Shown here: one piece after another, positions 42,061 to 50,285 of the stretch | Layout: each line of letters begins with the position of its first letter | Position numbering within the stretch: position 1 is the first letter of the stretch | Source: Acidovorax sp. 1608163 | GTDB taxonomy: Bacteria; Pseudomonadota; Gammaproteobacteria; Burkholderiales; Burkholderiaceae_C | Direction: 5' to 3' | Length of the DNA: 64,000 nucleotides | Assembly: GCF_003669015.1 (NCBI RefSeq) | Contig: NZ_CP033069.1 | Coordinates: 1,429,001-1,493,000 of the forward strand | Program-made: the position numbers and the translations under genes | Notes under the pieces: generated by a model | Told to the model about the DNA's origin: nothing | The model's database searches: none | Seen by the model: only the letters and a program-made list of their open reading frames with translations

Positions 42061-42109
42061 TCTGAAGCGGAAGAAGCAGTGCAGGGCGCCCTTGCAGGAC
42101 ACCTGCGAA

Positions 42110-42144
42110 GACTTTGAACAGGTTCTTAGACCCTGTTCAAAGTC
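42110..42144. repeat. hairpin at the P1 peptidase gene end, resembles two fused IS ends
   Basis: Perfect 13-bp arms GACTTTGAACAGG / CCTGTTCAAAGTC with a 9-base loop. The right arm overlaps the stop codon of the P1 peptidase gene. TTGAACAGGTTCT is identical to the right end of the IS5-type relic at 14698-14710. It could act as a terminator, although a T tract is absent. Confidence 0.6.
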
Positions 42145-43153
42145 AGGAAGGGCGCCAGTCTGCCATGCCCGGCAGGTGCAGGCCTTCGGCGGTTGTGACA
42201 GAACGTGCGGCCAGCACCGCCCGTGCCGTGGCGCGTGCGGTGGCCTCGGCGGCCATGGTGGCCAGCACCATCATGCCGGGGTGGGCTTCCACACAACCGG
42301 TGCCCAGGGCAAACACGGTGTCGCCGTCGCTCATGGTGTGTACGGGATTGATGCTGCGGGCCAGCCCGTCGTGTGCCGCAATGGCCAGCCGGTGGGCCTG
42401 CACTTTGGTGATGCGTGCGTCGGTGGCCACCACGCCCAGCGTGGTGTTGGTGCCCGCCAGCAGCGGCTGGGGGGGCTCGCCGCGCAGCAGGGCGCGGCGG
42501 GTGTCGCGCAACCCGTGGCCGTCGTCCGTGCGGGCACCCGCCAGCACCTGGGCGGTGTCGGGGTTCAGCACATCGCCCAGTGCGTTGCACGCCACCAAAG
42601 CCCCCACCGTGACGCCCGCCACCGTGACCGAAGCCGTGCCCACGCCCCCCTTCATAGCGTGGCCTATGCCAAAAATTTTGCCCACGGCCGCGCCTGCGCC
42701 CGCGCCCACGTTGCCTTCTGCCGGGTCGGCCCGGTTCGCGGCCTGGCAGGCGGCATAGCCCGCTGCCGCATCGGGGCGGATGCGCATGTCGCCCACCAGC
42801 AAATCAAACAGCACCGCAGCAGGCACCAGTGGCAGGCGGCCCACGGCCACGTCAAAGCCAATGCCTTGCTCCTCCAGCCAGCGCACGGCGCCCGTGGCCG
42901 CATCCAGCCCCCAGGCGCTGCCACCGGCCAGCACGATGGCGTGCACTTTTTCGACCAGGTTGGAGGGGTGGAGCAAGTCCGTCTCGCGGGTGCCGGGGGC
43001 GGCCCCGCGCACATCCACACCGGCCACGGCGCCGTCACGCGCCAGGATGACGGTGCAGCCCGTGGGGCGGCGGCTGTCGGTGTGGTGGCCAACCTCAATG
43101 CCCGCCACGCGGGTGATGCTGCCAGCGTCGCTGGCGGGTGGGGTGCTGCTCAT
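42143..43153 (-). CDS. P1 family peptidase (DmpA/ornithine-acyltransferase fold)
   Basis: Predicted self-processing N-terminal nucleophile aminopeptidase. 336 residues with family features: ITRVAGIEVGHHTD at the start, GSAWGLDAATGAVRWLEEQG, and NTTLGVVATDARITKVQA near the position where family members cleave themselves. The usual nucleophile Ser/Thr cannot be assigned with certainty. It might process D- or beta-peptides, but the substrate is unknown. It stands between the TAXI gene and the copper cluster on the same strand; no functional link is evident. Confidence 0.88.
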   Translation of the reverse strand: MSSTPPASDAGSITRVAGIEVGHHTDSRRPTGCTVILARDGAVAGVDVRGAAPGTRETDLLHPSNLVEKVHAIVLAGGSAWGLDAATGAVRWLEEQGIGFDVAVGRLPLVPAAVLFDLLVGDMRIRPDAAAGYAACQAANRADPAEGNVGAGAGAAVGKIFGIGHAMKGGVGTASVTVAGVTVGALVACNALGDVLNPDTAQVLAGARTDDGHGLRDTRRALLRGEPPQPLLAGTNTTLGVVATDARITKVQAHRLAIAAHDGLARSINPVHTMSDGDTVFALGTGCVEAHPGMMVLATMAAEATARATARAVLAARSVTTAEGLHLPGMADWRPS

Positions 43154-43197
43154 GGCCCGATTATGGGCTGGGGGTTATCGCCGGTTTGCTGGCTGCG

Positions 43198-43628
43198 TCA
43201 CGGTGCCGGTGCAATGTGCGTCAGCACATAGGCGCCTTGCAACTGCTCGGCCCTGAAGCGCATCTTCATGCCCGCTTGCAGGGCGCTGCCCTGGTCGGCG
43301 TTTTGCACCTTGAACACCATGGTCATGGGGGCATGCCCAGGTTGGCAATGGGGCCGTGGCGCAGGGTGACTTTGCCGCTGCGTGCATCCCAGCGCAGCAC
43401 TTCGCCCTCGCTCAGCTCGGCCGCTGTGGCCGCCTGAGCGGGGGCTGCAGCCGGTGCGGCGGAGGTTGCGACCTGGGTGGATGCCGTATGGCTGTCGTAG
43501 GCTTCGCCGTGGTCGTGGTCGTCGCCCGCAAAGGCCGTGGTCGCGCCGAGCATGCCCAGGGCCAGCAGGGCGGCGCGCAGGTGGGAGGCCGTGCAAGGTG
43601 TTGTGTGTTGGCGGGAGTTGTGGCTCAT
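43198..43628 (-). pseudogene. cusF: CusF-like periplasmic copper chaperone, frameshifted
   Basis: Small periplasmic Cu(I)/Ag(I) carrier. From ATG 43628: signal peptide (LLALGMLGATTAFA), a His/Asp-rich stretch (DDHDHGEAYDSH), a linker, then the OB-fold (GEVLRWDARSGKVTLRHGPI). The frame stops just after ANLGMPP; the conserved Met/Trp-type metal part (MTMVFKVQNADQG to YVLTHIAPAP) continues one frame over to 43198. One more C in the CCCCC run near 43327-43331 would restore MPPMTMVF, the normal motif. The start overlaps the DUF411 stop. It is the last gene of the copper cluster. Sequencing error is possible. Confidence 0.88.
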
Positions 43629-44134
43629 GTGGATTCTTTCTGGTGGCCAGGGTAGCTTTTGAACACGCGGGTGCTGCCGTCGCGGGCGACCAGCAGCACG
43701 TCATAGGGGTCACGGCGGTTTCCGTACACCGCGCCATCCATGCCGGGGGAGCCCACGGGCATGCCGGGCACGGCCAGGCCCAGGGCTTGGGGCTTTTGCT
43801 TCAGCAGGGCGCGCACATCACTGGCGGGCACATGGCCTTCCACCACGTAGCCGCCCACCAGCGCGGTGTGGCACGAGCCCAGCTTTTGCGGCAGGCCCAG
43901 GCGGGCGCGCACGGCATTGTTGCCCGTGGCGTGGATGGTGACGGCAAACCCGTGGGCCTGCATGTGGTCCACCCAGTCCTGGCAGCAGCCGCAGTTGGGG
44001 TCTTTCCAGACCTCAACCGGGGTGGGCGCGGCGGCGTAGGCCGTGAGCGCGGGCCCTGCCAGTGTGCAGGCCATGGCCTGGGCCAGCCACTGGCGGCGGG
44101 TGTTTTTCGTTGGGGTGGGTGTGTAGTGAGTCAT
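43625..44134 (-). CDS. DUF411 metal-binding protein
   Basis: Periplasmic protein of the DUF411 family, usually found in copper and silver resistance loci. 169 residues: signal peptide with an RRQW motif near the start (NTRRQWLAQAMACTLAGPA), then VEVWKDPNCGCCQDWVDHM with the paired cysteines of a thioredoxin-like fold, and CHTALVGGYVVEGHVPASD. The exact role (metal capture or thiol chemistry) is unknown. Start ATG 44134; the frame upstream has no ribosome site. It is coupled to the CusF-like gene by ATGA overlap. Confidence 0.88.
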   Translation of the reverse strand: MTHYTPTPTKNTRRQWLAQAMACTLAGPALTAYAAAPTPVEVWKDPNCGCCQDWVDHMQAHGFAVTIHATGNNAVRARLGLPQKLGSCHTALVGGYVVEGHVPASDVRALLKQKPQALGLAVPGMPVGSPGMDGAVYGNRRDPYDVLLVARDGSTRVFKSYPGHQKEST

Positions 44135-44338
44135 GGTGGTGCTCCTGTATTGCAATTGCAGTTCAATCCAATGCGCCGTGGGTGTGCCGCTGCCCTTGGG
44201 CCTGGCACGGCCTAGGCCAGCCCCCCCGCACAAGGGCCTACGCCGGCCGCGCCGCCCCGCCGTGCTGGGGGTGTCCCCCTCCCGCATCGCGCAGCGAAGC
44301 GAGAGAGGGGGAAGGCGCGAAGCGGCTCAGGGGGTGTT

Positions 44339-44842
44339 TCATTTGGGCTTTACGGTGATCGTGCCCTTCATGCCCGCGCTGAAATGGCCAGCGATCAGGC
44401 AGGCAAATTCAAAGCGGCCTGCGCGATTGAAGTGCCACACGATGTCGCCGCGTTGGCCGGGTGGCACATGGGCCATGTAGGGCTCATCGTGCTCCATGCC
44501 GGGGTGCTTGGCCATCATCTCGGCATGCGCCTGCAGGTCAGGCTCGGTGCCGATCACGATCTCGTGCAGCACCTGGCCCTGGTTGGCGGCCCGCAGGCGA
44601 ATGGTGTCGCCCTCGCGCACTTCGATGTGGGCGGGGGTAAAGCGCATGTCGTCGGTCATGCGCAGGGTGATGGTGCGGCGCACGGCCTGCGCGTCGCCCG
44701 CAATGCCCCAGGCCTTTTGCTCTTTCACGGGCGCAATGGCGGGCGCACCAGCGGGCGCGTGGTGGGGTGCTGATTCATGAGAAAAAGCGGCGCTAGCGCT
44801 TACCAATAAAGCGCTAGCAGCTATGAATTTAATAGTGTTCAT
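44339..44842 (-). CDS. periplasmic cupredoxin-domain protein
   Basis: 167-residue type I copper protein. The ligand set is visible as His93 (VLHEIVIG), Cys148, His153 and Met158 (FACLIAGHFSAGM). It probably carries electrons or copper to or from the multicopper oxidase encoded just upstream (12-base gap). The signal peptide, MNTIKFIAASALLVSASAAF, is formed for residues 3-18 by copy 5 of the 48-bp repeat, in frame. The 205 bases to the next gene (DUF411) hold a GC-rich stretch with GCGCAGCGAAGCGAGAGAGG but no gene. Confidence 0.9.
   Translation of the reverse strand: MNTIKFIAASALLVSASAAFSHESAPHHAPAGAPAIAPVKEQKAWGIAGDAQAVRRTITLRMTDDMRFTPAHIEVREGDTIRLRAANQGQVLHEIVIGTEPDLQAHAEMMAKHPGMEHDEPYMAHVPPGQRGDIVWHFNRAGRFEFACLIAGHFSAGMKGTITVKPK
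44789..44836 (-). repeat. 48-bp repeat, copy 5 (encodes a signal peptide)
   Basis: On the coding strand it begins ACTATTAAATTCATAGCTGC, continues TAGCGCTTTATTGGTAAGCG and ends CTAGCGCC. It fills codons 3-18 of the cupredoxin gene (TIKFIAASALLVSASA). Confidence 0.85.
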
Positions 44843-44854
44843 GGTGTGGTGAAG

Positions 44855-46237
44855 TCAATGCTGGTGGCCGCTGGCGGCGGGTTTGCGGGCGCTGGGTTCG
44901 GTGGGGGCGGTGCCGGGGGCGTCCACGCGCGCCGGGCGTGGTGTGGCGGCAGGGGCGCCTTGCCATTCATAGGCGAGGGTGCCCGGCGGGTGCTGGAAGT
45001 CGCCGGGGTCGCGGTAGTCGCTGGCGCCCAGGCCCTGGCGCACCTTGAGGGTGGTGAACATGCCGCCCATCTCCAGCGGGCCAAACGGGCCGGTGCCGGT
45101 CATCATCGGGAAGGTGTTGTCCGGCAGCGGCATTTCCATGGTGCCCATGTCGGCCATGCCGCGCTCGCCCATCACCATGTAGTCGGGCACGATCTTCTGG
45201 ATCTTGCCCACCAGCCCCTTGTGATCCACGCCGATCATGGTGGGCACGCCGTGGCCCATGGCGCCCATGGTGTGGTGGCTCTTGTGGCAGTGCAGGGCCC
45301 AGTCGCCCAGCTCGTCGGCCGTGAACTCGATCTGCCGCATCTGGCCCACGGCCACGTCGGTGGTCACCTCGGGCCAGCGGGCGGTGAGGGGCACGGGGCC
45401 ACCATCGGTGCCGGTCACTTCAAACTCGTGCCCGTGCAGGTGAATGGGGTGGTTGGTCATGGTGAGGTTGCCCACGCGCATGCGCACGCGATCGCCGCGG
45501 CGCGCCACCAGTGGGCTGATGGCGGGGAAGGCGCGGCTGTTCCAGCACCAGATGTTGTGCTCCATCATGGTGTTGACCTTGGGGGTCTTGCTGCCCGGCT
45601 CCACGTCAAAGGCATTGATCAGGAAGGCGTAGTCGCGCTGCACCTTGGCGATGTGCGGGTGTTGACCCTTGGGGTGTGTGATCCACAGGCCCATCATGCC
45701 CATGGCCATCTGCACCATCTCGTCGGCGTGCGGGTGGTACATGAAGGTGCCAGGCCTGCGCGCCACAAACTCGTACACAAAGGTTTTGCCTGGCTGGATG
45801 GCGGGCTGGGTGAGGCCGCCCACGCCATCCATGCCATTGGGCAGGCGCTGGCCGTGCCAGTGGATGGTGGTGTGCTCGGGCAGTCGGTTGGTGACGAAGA
45901 TGCGCACGCGGTCGCCTTCGACCACCTCGATGGTGGGGCCGGGGCTTTGGCCGTTGTAGCCCCACAGGTTGACGAAGAAGCCGGGGGCCACCTCGCGCAC
46001 CACGGGCTCGGCCACCAGATGGAATTCTTTGACGCCCTGGTTCATGCGCCAGGGCGTGGTCCAGCCGTTCAAGGTGACCACGGGTTGGTAGGGGCGCCCG
46101 TTGGGGGGCACCAGGGGCGGTGCGGTGTCGGGCGATGCCTGGGTGGCGGGCTCGGGCAGGGCGGCCAGTGCCACGCGGCTGACCGATGTGGCCGCGACGG
46201 CGGTAGCGGCACCGGCGAAAAATTGGCGTCGTTGCAT
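44855..46237 (-). CDS. multicopper oxidase, Tat-exported
   Basis: Periplasmic copper oxidase that probably oxidises Cu(I) to the less toxic Cu(II). 460 residues. The Tat-type signal MQRRQFFAGAATAVAA guided the choice of ATG 46237. The copper ligand motifs are all present: TIHWHGQRLPNGMDG, TFMYHPHADE, HPIHLHGHEFEV and HCHKSHHTMGAM (type 1 His-Cys-His-Met). The C-terminal tail is Pro/Ala-rich, ending HQH. It sits between a TolC-like gene and the cupredoxin, all on one strand with short gaps. Confidence 0.93.
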   Translation of the reverse strand: MQRRQFFAGAATAVAATSVSRVALAALPEPATQASPDTAPPLVPPNGRPYQPVVTLNGWTTPWRMNQGVKEFHLVAEPVVREVAPGFFVNLWGYNGQSPGPTIEVVEGDRVRIFVTNRLPEHTTIHWHGQRLPNGMDGVGGLTQPAIQPGKTFVYEFVARRPGTFMYHPHADEMVQMAMGMMGLWITHPKGQHPHIAKVQRDYAFLINAFDVEPGSKTPKVNTMMEHNIWCWNSRAFPAISPLVARRGDRVRMRVGNLTMTNHPIHLHGHEFEVTGTDGGPVPLTARWPEVTTDVAVGQMRQIEFTADELGDWALHCHKSHHTMGAMGHGVPTMIGVDHKGLVGKIQKIVPDYMVMGERGMADMGTMEMPLPDNTFPMMTGTGPFGPLEMGGMFTTLKVRQGLGASDYRDPGDFQHPPGTLAYEWQGAPAATPRPARVDAPGTAPTEPSARKPAASGHQH

Positions 46238-46265
46238 GGGGTGTCCTGGATTTTTTGGAGAGAGG

Positions 46266-47717
46266 TCAGTGGCCACGGCTGTCGGCGGCCTCTGCTGGTG
46301 TGGTGGTGCCCAGGGCTGTGGCTGGGGTGTCGAGTGCGCCGATGAGGGCCAGGCGCAGATCGGTGTCGGCCAGCCAGAAGTCGCGCTGCGCCTCGATGGC
46401 GCGGGCGCTGGCGGCGGCGGCGGTGCGGGCTTCGGCCAGCAGGTCCCACACGCTGGCCAGCATGCCGTTGTAGCGCAGCGTGGTTTCGCTCTGGATCAGC
46501 GTGCGCAGCGGTAGCACCTCGTCGCGCTGCTGGCGGGCCAGGTCGTGGCTGGTGCGGTAGGTGAGCCAGGCGGTGCGCACCTCGGTGCGTGCGCGCAGCG
46601 CGGTGTCTTGCAGCTGGGCGGCGTTGCGCTCCACCTCCAGCCGCGCCGCCGTGCGGGCCGTGCCACCCCAGTCGAACAAGGGCAGGGGCAGCTCCAGCTC
46701 CCACCCCCGGGTGGTGTCGCGGTGGCCGCTGTCCCGCTCTGTCGTTGTGTTGCGCTGGTAGCCCAGGCCCACGCTGCCAAACAGGGCGGCAGCACCGGCC
46801 CAGCCTGCGCGGGTGCTGGTGGTGTCGAGCTGGCGGCGCGCGGCCTGCAGGTCCAGCCGCTGCGCAAGGGCCTGGGTCTCCAGGGCCTGGGCGTTCAGTA
46901 CATCGGCAGGCACTGCGGGCAGGGCAGGCAGGCTGCTGGCCAGCGTGAAGCTGGCGTTGCCACCCCACAGGCCCAGGGTGCGGTGCAGTTGCTCGCGCGC
47001 CGTGGCGGCGGCCAGCTGTGCTCGGGCTTGGCTGGCGCGGGCATCGCTGAGCAGGGCTTGCTCGCGCGCCCATTGCAGGCGGCTCCAGTTGCCGGTGCGC
47101 GCCATGCGCTGGGCCAGCTCGGCACCGGCCTCGGCGGCCTCCACCATGCGGCTGTGCACGGCGGCCACCTGCTCCGCGGCCACGGCGCGCAGCCAGGCGC
47201 GGCGGGCATCGGCGGCCACCTGCAGCACGTCTTGTGCGGCCAGCAGGGTGGCATGGTCGCGGGCCTCGGCCTGGCGCTGGGTGCGCCAGGGCAGGGTGAT
47301 GAGGTCCAGCAGGCCGAAGCTGAGCGATCGCTCGATCTCCCGCTCGTGCCCATTCACCAGCCGCCCCAGGGTGAGGTGCGGGTTGGGCAGTTGCAGGGCC
47401 TGCACACGCTGCGCATCTTGAATGCCCAGCTCTGCCAGCCGCACTCGCAGCGCGGGCTGGTGCAGCAAGGCAATGCGCACAGCGTTGTCTTGCGTCAGTG
47501 GCTGGGCCAGCCAGGTGCGCAATTGGGCCTGTGCCTCGCTGCGTGTGGCCGGGTCAGCGGGCGGGAGTTGTGCGGCCAGGGTGGGGGCGCTGCGGGCTGC
47601 TTGCTCCATGGCACGGCCTTGCAGGCCGTCGGGCGACACGCTGGCGCAGCCTGCCAGCACCGTGAGGGCGGCGGCTGCGGCGGTCAGTCGCCAGAGGGTG
47701 GGCGCAGTGGTGTTCAT
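46266..47717 (-). CDS. TolC/CusC-family outer membrane channel lipoprotein
   Basis: Outer-membrane exit duct. 483 residues with a lipoprotein signal (LTVLAGC, Cys24) and the repeated coiled-coil halves of the OEP family (LGIQDAQRVQALQLPNPHLT; ARLEVERNAAQLQDTALRA). In copper systems such channels pair with CusA/CusB, but neither an RND pump nor an adaptor gene is in this cluster. The start overlaps the stop of the preceding 158-residue gene (ATGA), and its end is 28 bases from the oxidase gene, so the genes form one operon. Confidence 0.92.
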   Translation of the reverse strand: MNTTAPTLWRLTAAAAALTVLAGCASVSPDGLQGRAMEQAARSAPTLAAQLPPADPATRSEAQAQLRTWLAQPLTQDNAVRIALLHQPALRVRLAELGIQDAQRVQALQLPNPHLTLGRLVNGHEREIERSLSFGLLDLITLPWRTQRQAEARDHATLLAAQDVLQVAADARRAWLRAVAAEQVAAVHSRMVEAAEAGAELAQRMARTGNWSRLQWAREQALLSDARASQARAQLAAATAREQLHRTLGLWGGNASFTLASSLPALPAVPADVLNAQALETQALAQRLDLQAARRQLDTTSTRAGWAGAAALFGSVGLGYQRNTTTERDSGHRDTTRGWELELPLPLFDWGGTARTAARLEVERNAAQLQDTALRARTEVRTAWLTYRTSHDLARQQRDEVLPLRTLIQSETTLRYNGMLASVWDLLAEARTAAAASARAIEAQRDFWLADTDLRLALIGALDTPATALGTTTPAEAADSRGH

Positions 47718-48190
47718 GGGCGGCCCCCTGGGGCTGTGGTGGGTTGGTTGGTGTGGTGGCCGTGGGGCATGGGGTGCGGCCCCTTGTCATGCATCTGCTG
47801 GGGCATCTGGTGGCGCATGCCGGGGTGCGGTGTGCCATCTGTTGTGGCTGCTGGGGGCGATGGGGTTGGGGGTGCCACAGTTGCGGCAGCGTTGTGCGCC
47901 TCCCAGTTCACGATGTCGGCATGGCCGCGTGGAAACTCGGCCACGGCACGGTTGGCGGCAGCCCAGTCCACCTCGGCGGGGGCTTGGGGGCTCTGCAGCG
48001 GCAGGGTGGGGTGGTGCAGCGGCGCTGGGGCGGTGGCCTCATTCGAGGCGTGCGCTGGCTGCGCCAAAGCGGGGGCGGCCAGGGTGCTGGCCAGCAGCCA
48101 CGCCAGCAGGCACTTTGTGGTTGGCAGGCGGAAAAAGGGCGGGCAGCGCCGCTGAGGGGCACAGGCCCAAAAATCAAGGTGCGATGGCAT
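47714..48190 (-). CDS. His/Met-rich exported protein of the copper cluster (158 aa)
   Basis: No named family. A cleavable signal (CLLAWLLASTLAAPALAQ, about 29-46) precedes a short conserved-looking core (VDWAAANRAVAEFPRGHADI) and a tail rich in His, Met and Pro (HPGMRHQMPQQMHDKGPHPM), consistent with copper binding in the periplasm. The ATG at 48190 is backed by TTGGAGA. It is coupled to the TolC-like gene. A role in copper delivery or storage is inferred from composition and position. Confidence 0.75.
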   Translation of the reverse strand: MPSHLDFWACAPQRRCPPFFRLPTTKCLLAWLLASTLAAPALAQPAHASNEATAPAPLHHPTLPLQSPQAPAEVDWAAANRAVAEFPRGHADIVNWEAHNAAATVAPPTPSPPAATTDGTPHPGMRHQMPQQMHDKGPHPMPHGHHTNQPTTAPGGRP

Positions 48191-48271
48191 CGCGATCTCC
48201 AAAAACAAGCTCGAAGGAGCGTTGCAGTTGGCCGATTCAGGCCACTGCAGACGCACTACGGGTGTTGGAGC

Positions 48272-48766
48272 TCAGGCGATGGGGGGCTTGTGGGCCGGCG
48301 CGACAGGGGCGTTGGCGGGTGTGCGCACGGCGCGCGCAATGGCGGCTGTGGGGGCTGGGCCCTGTGCGGCTGGCGGGGCCGCAGGCAGCACCATGGTGGC
48401 ATGGCAGATTTCGCACACGGTGCAGGTGCTGCCGTGGCCGTCTGCACAGGTCGATGTGGGGGCGGGTGTGGCTGCTGCGGTGGATGCGCAGTGAGAGTAA
48501 CCGTGCACCTCACCCTCTTCACTGTCGTCGCAATGGGCTGCCTGCGCAGCCGCGTGGTCCATCGCACCGTGGTGGTCGCTGGGATGTGCTGCCTCGGCAT
48601 GTGGGCCACCGTGGGCCGCTTCGCCCATCTGTGCTCCTGTCTGTGCGGCCATCACCTGGCTGTGGGCCACAGCCACCGGGGGCAGCATGCCCGCTGCCAT
48701 GGCCGTACCCACCAGGCCACGCAGGACCAGGAAGGTGATCAGCAACAGGGACAGGGCGCGGCGCAT
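48272..48766 (-). CDS. His/Cys-rich exported protein of the copper cluster (164 aa)
   Basis: Not recognised. Signal peptide (ALSLLLITFLVLRGLVGTAMA) followed by a His-rich section (HGGPHAEAAHPSDHHGAMDH) and a Cys cluster (STCTVCEICHATM), then an Ala/Pro-rich end. These features suggest metal binding outside the cytoplasm. It is the first gene after YitT in the minus-strand copper run, with 60 bases between them and 81 bases to the next gene. Confidence 0.72.
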   Translation of the reverse strand: MRRALSLLLITFLVLRGLVGTAMAAGMLPPVAVAHSQVMAAQTGAQMGEAAHGGPHAEAAHPSDHHGAMDHAAAQAAHCDDSEEGEVHGYSHCASTAAATPAPTSTCADGHGSTCTVCEICHATMVLPAAPPAAQGPAPTAAIARAVRTPANAPVAPAHKPPIA

Positions 48767-48826
48767 GGGGTGAATGATACGGCGGCGGTGGGGTTGGTTC
48801 CGCAGCGCGGCCTTTTTGATCCGCGC

Positions 48827-49462
48827 TCAGGTCGCCATGTAGCGGCCGGGCCGGTGGTTCATGGCCAGCACCAGGTTCAGCGCTACGGCCCCGGCAATGG
48901 ACCACACCACACGCAGAGGCTCCACCGTCCACAGGGCCAGCAGCACGACGCAGCAGTCCACGGCCATCTGCACCTTGCCTGCGCGCCAGCCGTAGCGGTC
49001 TTGCAGGTACAGCGCCAAAATGCCCACGCCCCCCAAGCTGCAGCGGTGGCGAAACAGCACCAAAAATCCGGTGCCCGTGATCAGCCCGCCCGCAATGGCG
49101 GCGTACAGCGGTTGCAACTGGGCAAATTGCAGAAACTGCGACTGCAGCTCGGTCAGCAGCGACAGCAGCAGCACGGCGATGAAGGTCTTGACGGTGAAGG
49201 CCCGGCCCAGTTTGCGCAGGGCCAGCCAGTAAAAGGGCAGGTTCACCACAAAGAAAATCTTGCCGAAGCCAATGCCCGTGGCGTAGTGCAGCAAAAACGC
49301 CAGCCCGGCGGTGCCGCCCGTCAGCAAGCCGGCACTGGTGAAAAACGCCACGCCCACCGAAATCAGCAGCACGCCGGTGAAGATGGCAACGGCGTCTTCG
49401 GTCAGCGAGTGGGGCACCGCAACAGGGGGCGGCGTGACGGGGGCGGCGGTGGAGCGGGACAT
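48827..49462 (-). CDS. YitT family (DUF161) membrane protein
   Basis: Integral inner-membrane protein of unknown function. 211 residues with five or six helices (VAIFTGVLLISVGVAFFTSA, FFVVNLPFYWLALRK, VLLLSLLTEL, AIAGGLITGTGFLVLFR) and the DUF161 motif TAGLAFLLHY. It is shorter than typical YitT proteins because the C-terminal DUF2179 domain is absent. It is the first gene of the minus-strand run that continues into the copper genes, but whether it shares their transcript is unclear. Start ATG 49462. Confidence 0.88.
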   Translation of the reverse strand: MSRSTAAPVTPPPVAVPHSLTEDAVAIFTGVLLISVGVAFFTSAGLLTGGTAGLAFLLHYATGIGFGKIFFVVNLPFYWLALRKLGRAFTVKTFIAVLLLSLLTELQSQFLQFAQLQPLYAAIAGGLITGTGFLVLFRHRCSLGGVGILALYLQDRYGWRAGKVQMAVDCCVVLLALWTVEPLRVVWSIAGAVALNLVLAMNHRPGRYMAT

Positions 49463-49589
49463 GGCGGCAAAAGAAAGGGAAGGCTGGATTGGACCATGCA
49501 AGCCCTGTGCCTGGGCTTGCTGTGGGTCAAGAAGCAAAGGGGCGCTGGCGTTGGTTGGGCCAGGGGCTTTTCAGGTTTGTGCTCTGAAT

Positions 49590-49637
49590 GCTATCAATTA
49601 AATAGCTGGTAGCGCTTGATTTTAAAGCGCTAGAGGC
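49590..49637 (+). repeat. 48-bp repeat, copy 6
   Basis: Begins GCTATCAATTAAATAGC, then TAGCGCTTGATTTTAAAGCG, ends CTAGAGGC. It lies between the YitT and merR starts; a TAA closes the usual phase. It is a direct repeat of copy 7 on the other side of merR. Confidence 0.85.
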
Positions 49638-49722
49638 AGTTTTTTATCAAACAAGCGTTCTGTTCGCGCGTGCAGAGATACCAGGGCCAGCCTGGCAGCG
49701 TGCCGCGATGGCATGATGAAAA

Positions 49723-49741
49723 CCTTCAAGTCACTTAAAGG
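49723..49741. promoter_or_regulatory. MerR-type operator
   Basis: CCTTCAAGT-C-ACTTAAAGG, an imperfect palindrome with one mismatch, ending 9 bases before the merR start. Its form (ACCTT...AAGG) matches operators of MerR-family regulators, so autoregulation is likely. Confidence 0.6.
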
Positions 49742-49750
49742 CATGGCTCT

Positions 49751-50224
49751 ATGGCGCAGTCGCTGGCATTGCATCGCATTGGAGAGGCCGCCCGGCAGTC
49801 TGGCGTGTCGGCCGCGAATATCCGCTACTACGAAAAAGAAGGCTTGCTGCCGCCCGGCGCCCGCAGCGACAACAGCTACCGCCTGTACAGCGCGGACGAT
49901 GTGCACCGCCTGCGCTTCATCCGCTTGTGCCGCGCCATGGACATGTCGCTGGACGAGGTGCGCACCCTGCTGGCGCTGGACTGGGGCCGCAAGGAAGACT
50001 GCCATGCCGCCTGCGACACGCTGGACGAGCACCTGCAGCATGTGCGCACCCGGCTGGCAGAGTTGCAGGCCCTGGAGGCCGATTTGCTGGCCCTGCGCAG
50101 CCGCTGCGACGGCACCGACGCGCAGTGCCACATCATCGAGGCCCTGCACCAGCGCGCCGATGCCCAGGTGCCTGACACGCTGGCCGCCTTGGCGGGTGCG
50201 GCGCTCGGCAAGCGCCATGTCTGA
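49751..50224 (+). CDS. MerR-family metal regulator (CadR/PbrR-like)
   Basis: Metal-sensing activator that twists promoter DNA. 157 residues: winged HTH (HRIGEAARQSGVSAANIRYY), dimerisation helix, and cysteines at 84, 88, 119 and 126 (DWGRKEDC, LRSRCDG, QCHIIEAL), close to the Cys pattern of Cd(II)/Pb(II) sensors CadR and PbrR. No cadmium or lead pump is next to it; the nearest metal genes are the copper cluster beyond YitT. The gene is bracketed by direct copies of the 48-bp repeat. The metal specificity is inference. Confidence 0.88.
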   Translation: MAQSLALHRIGEAARQSGVSAANIRYYEKEGLLPPGARSDNSYRLYSADDVHRLRFIRLCRAMDMSLDEVRTLLALDWGRKEDCHAACDTLDEHLQHVRTRLAELQALEADLLALRSRCDGTDAQCHIIEALHQRADAQVPDTLAALAGAALGKRHV

Positions 50225-50285
50225 CGCGGTTGCCAGCGATGCTGTGAGCACCTGTTTCAGCGCGCCCAGGGCTTTGGATTGTTTT

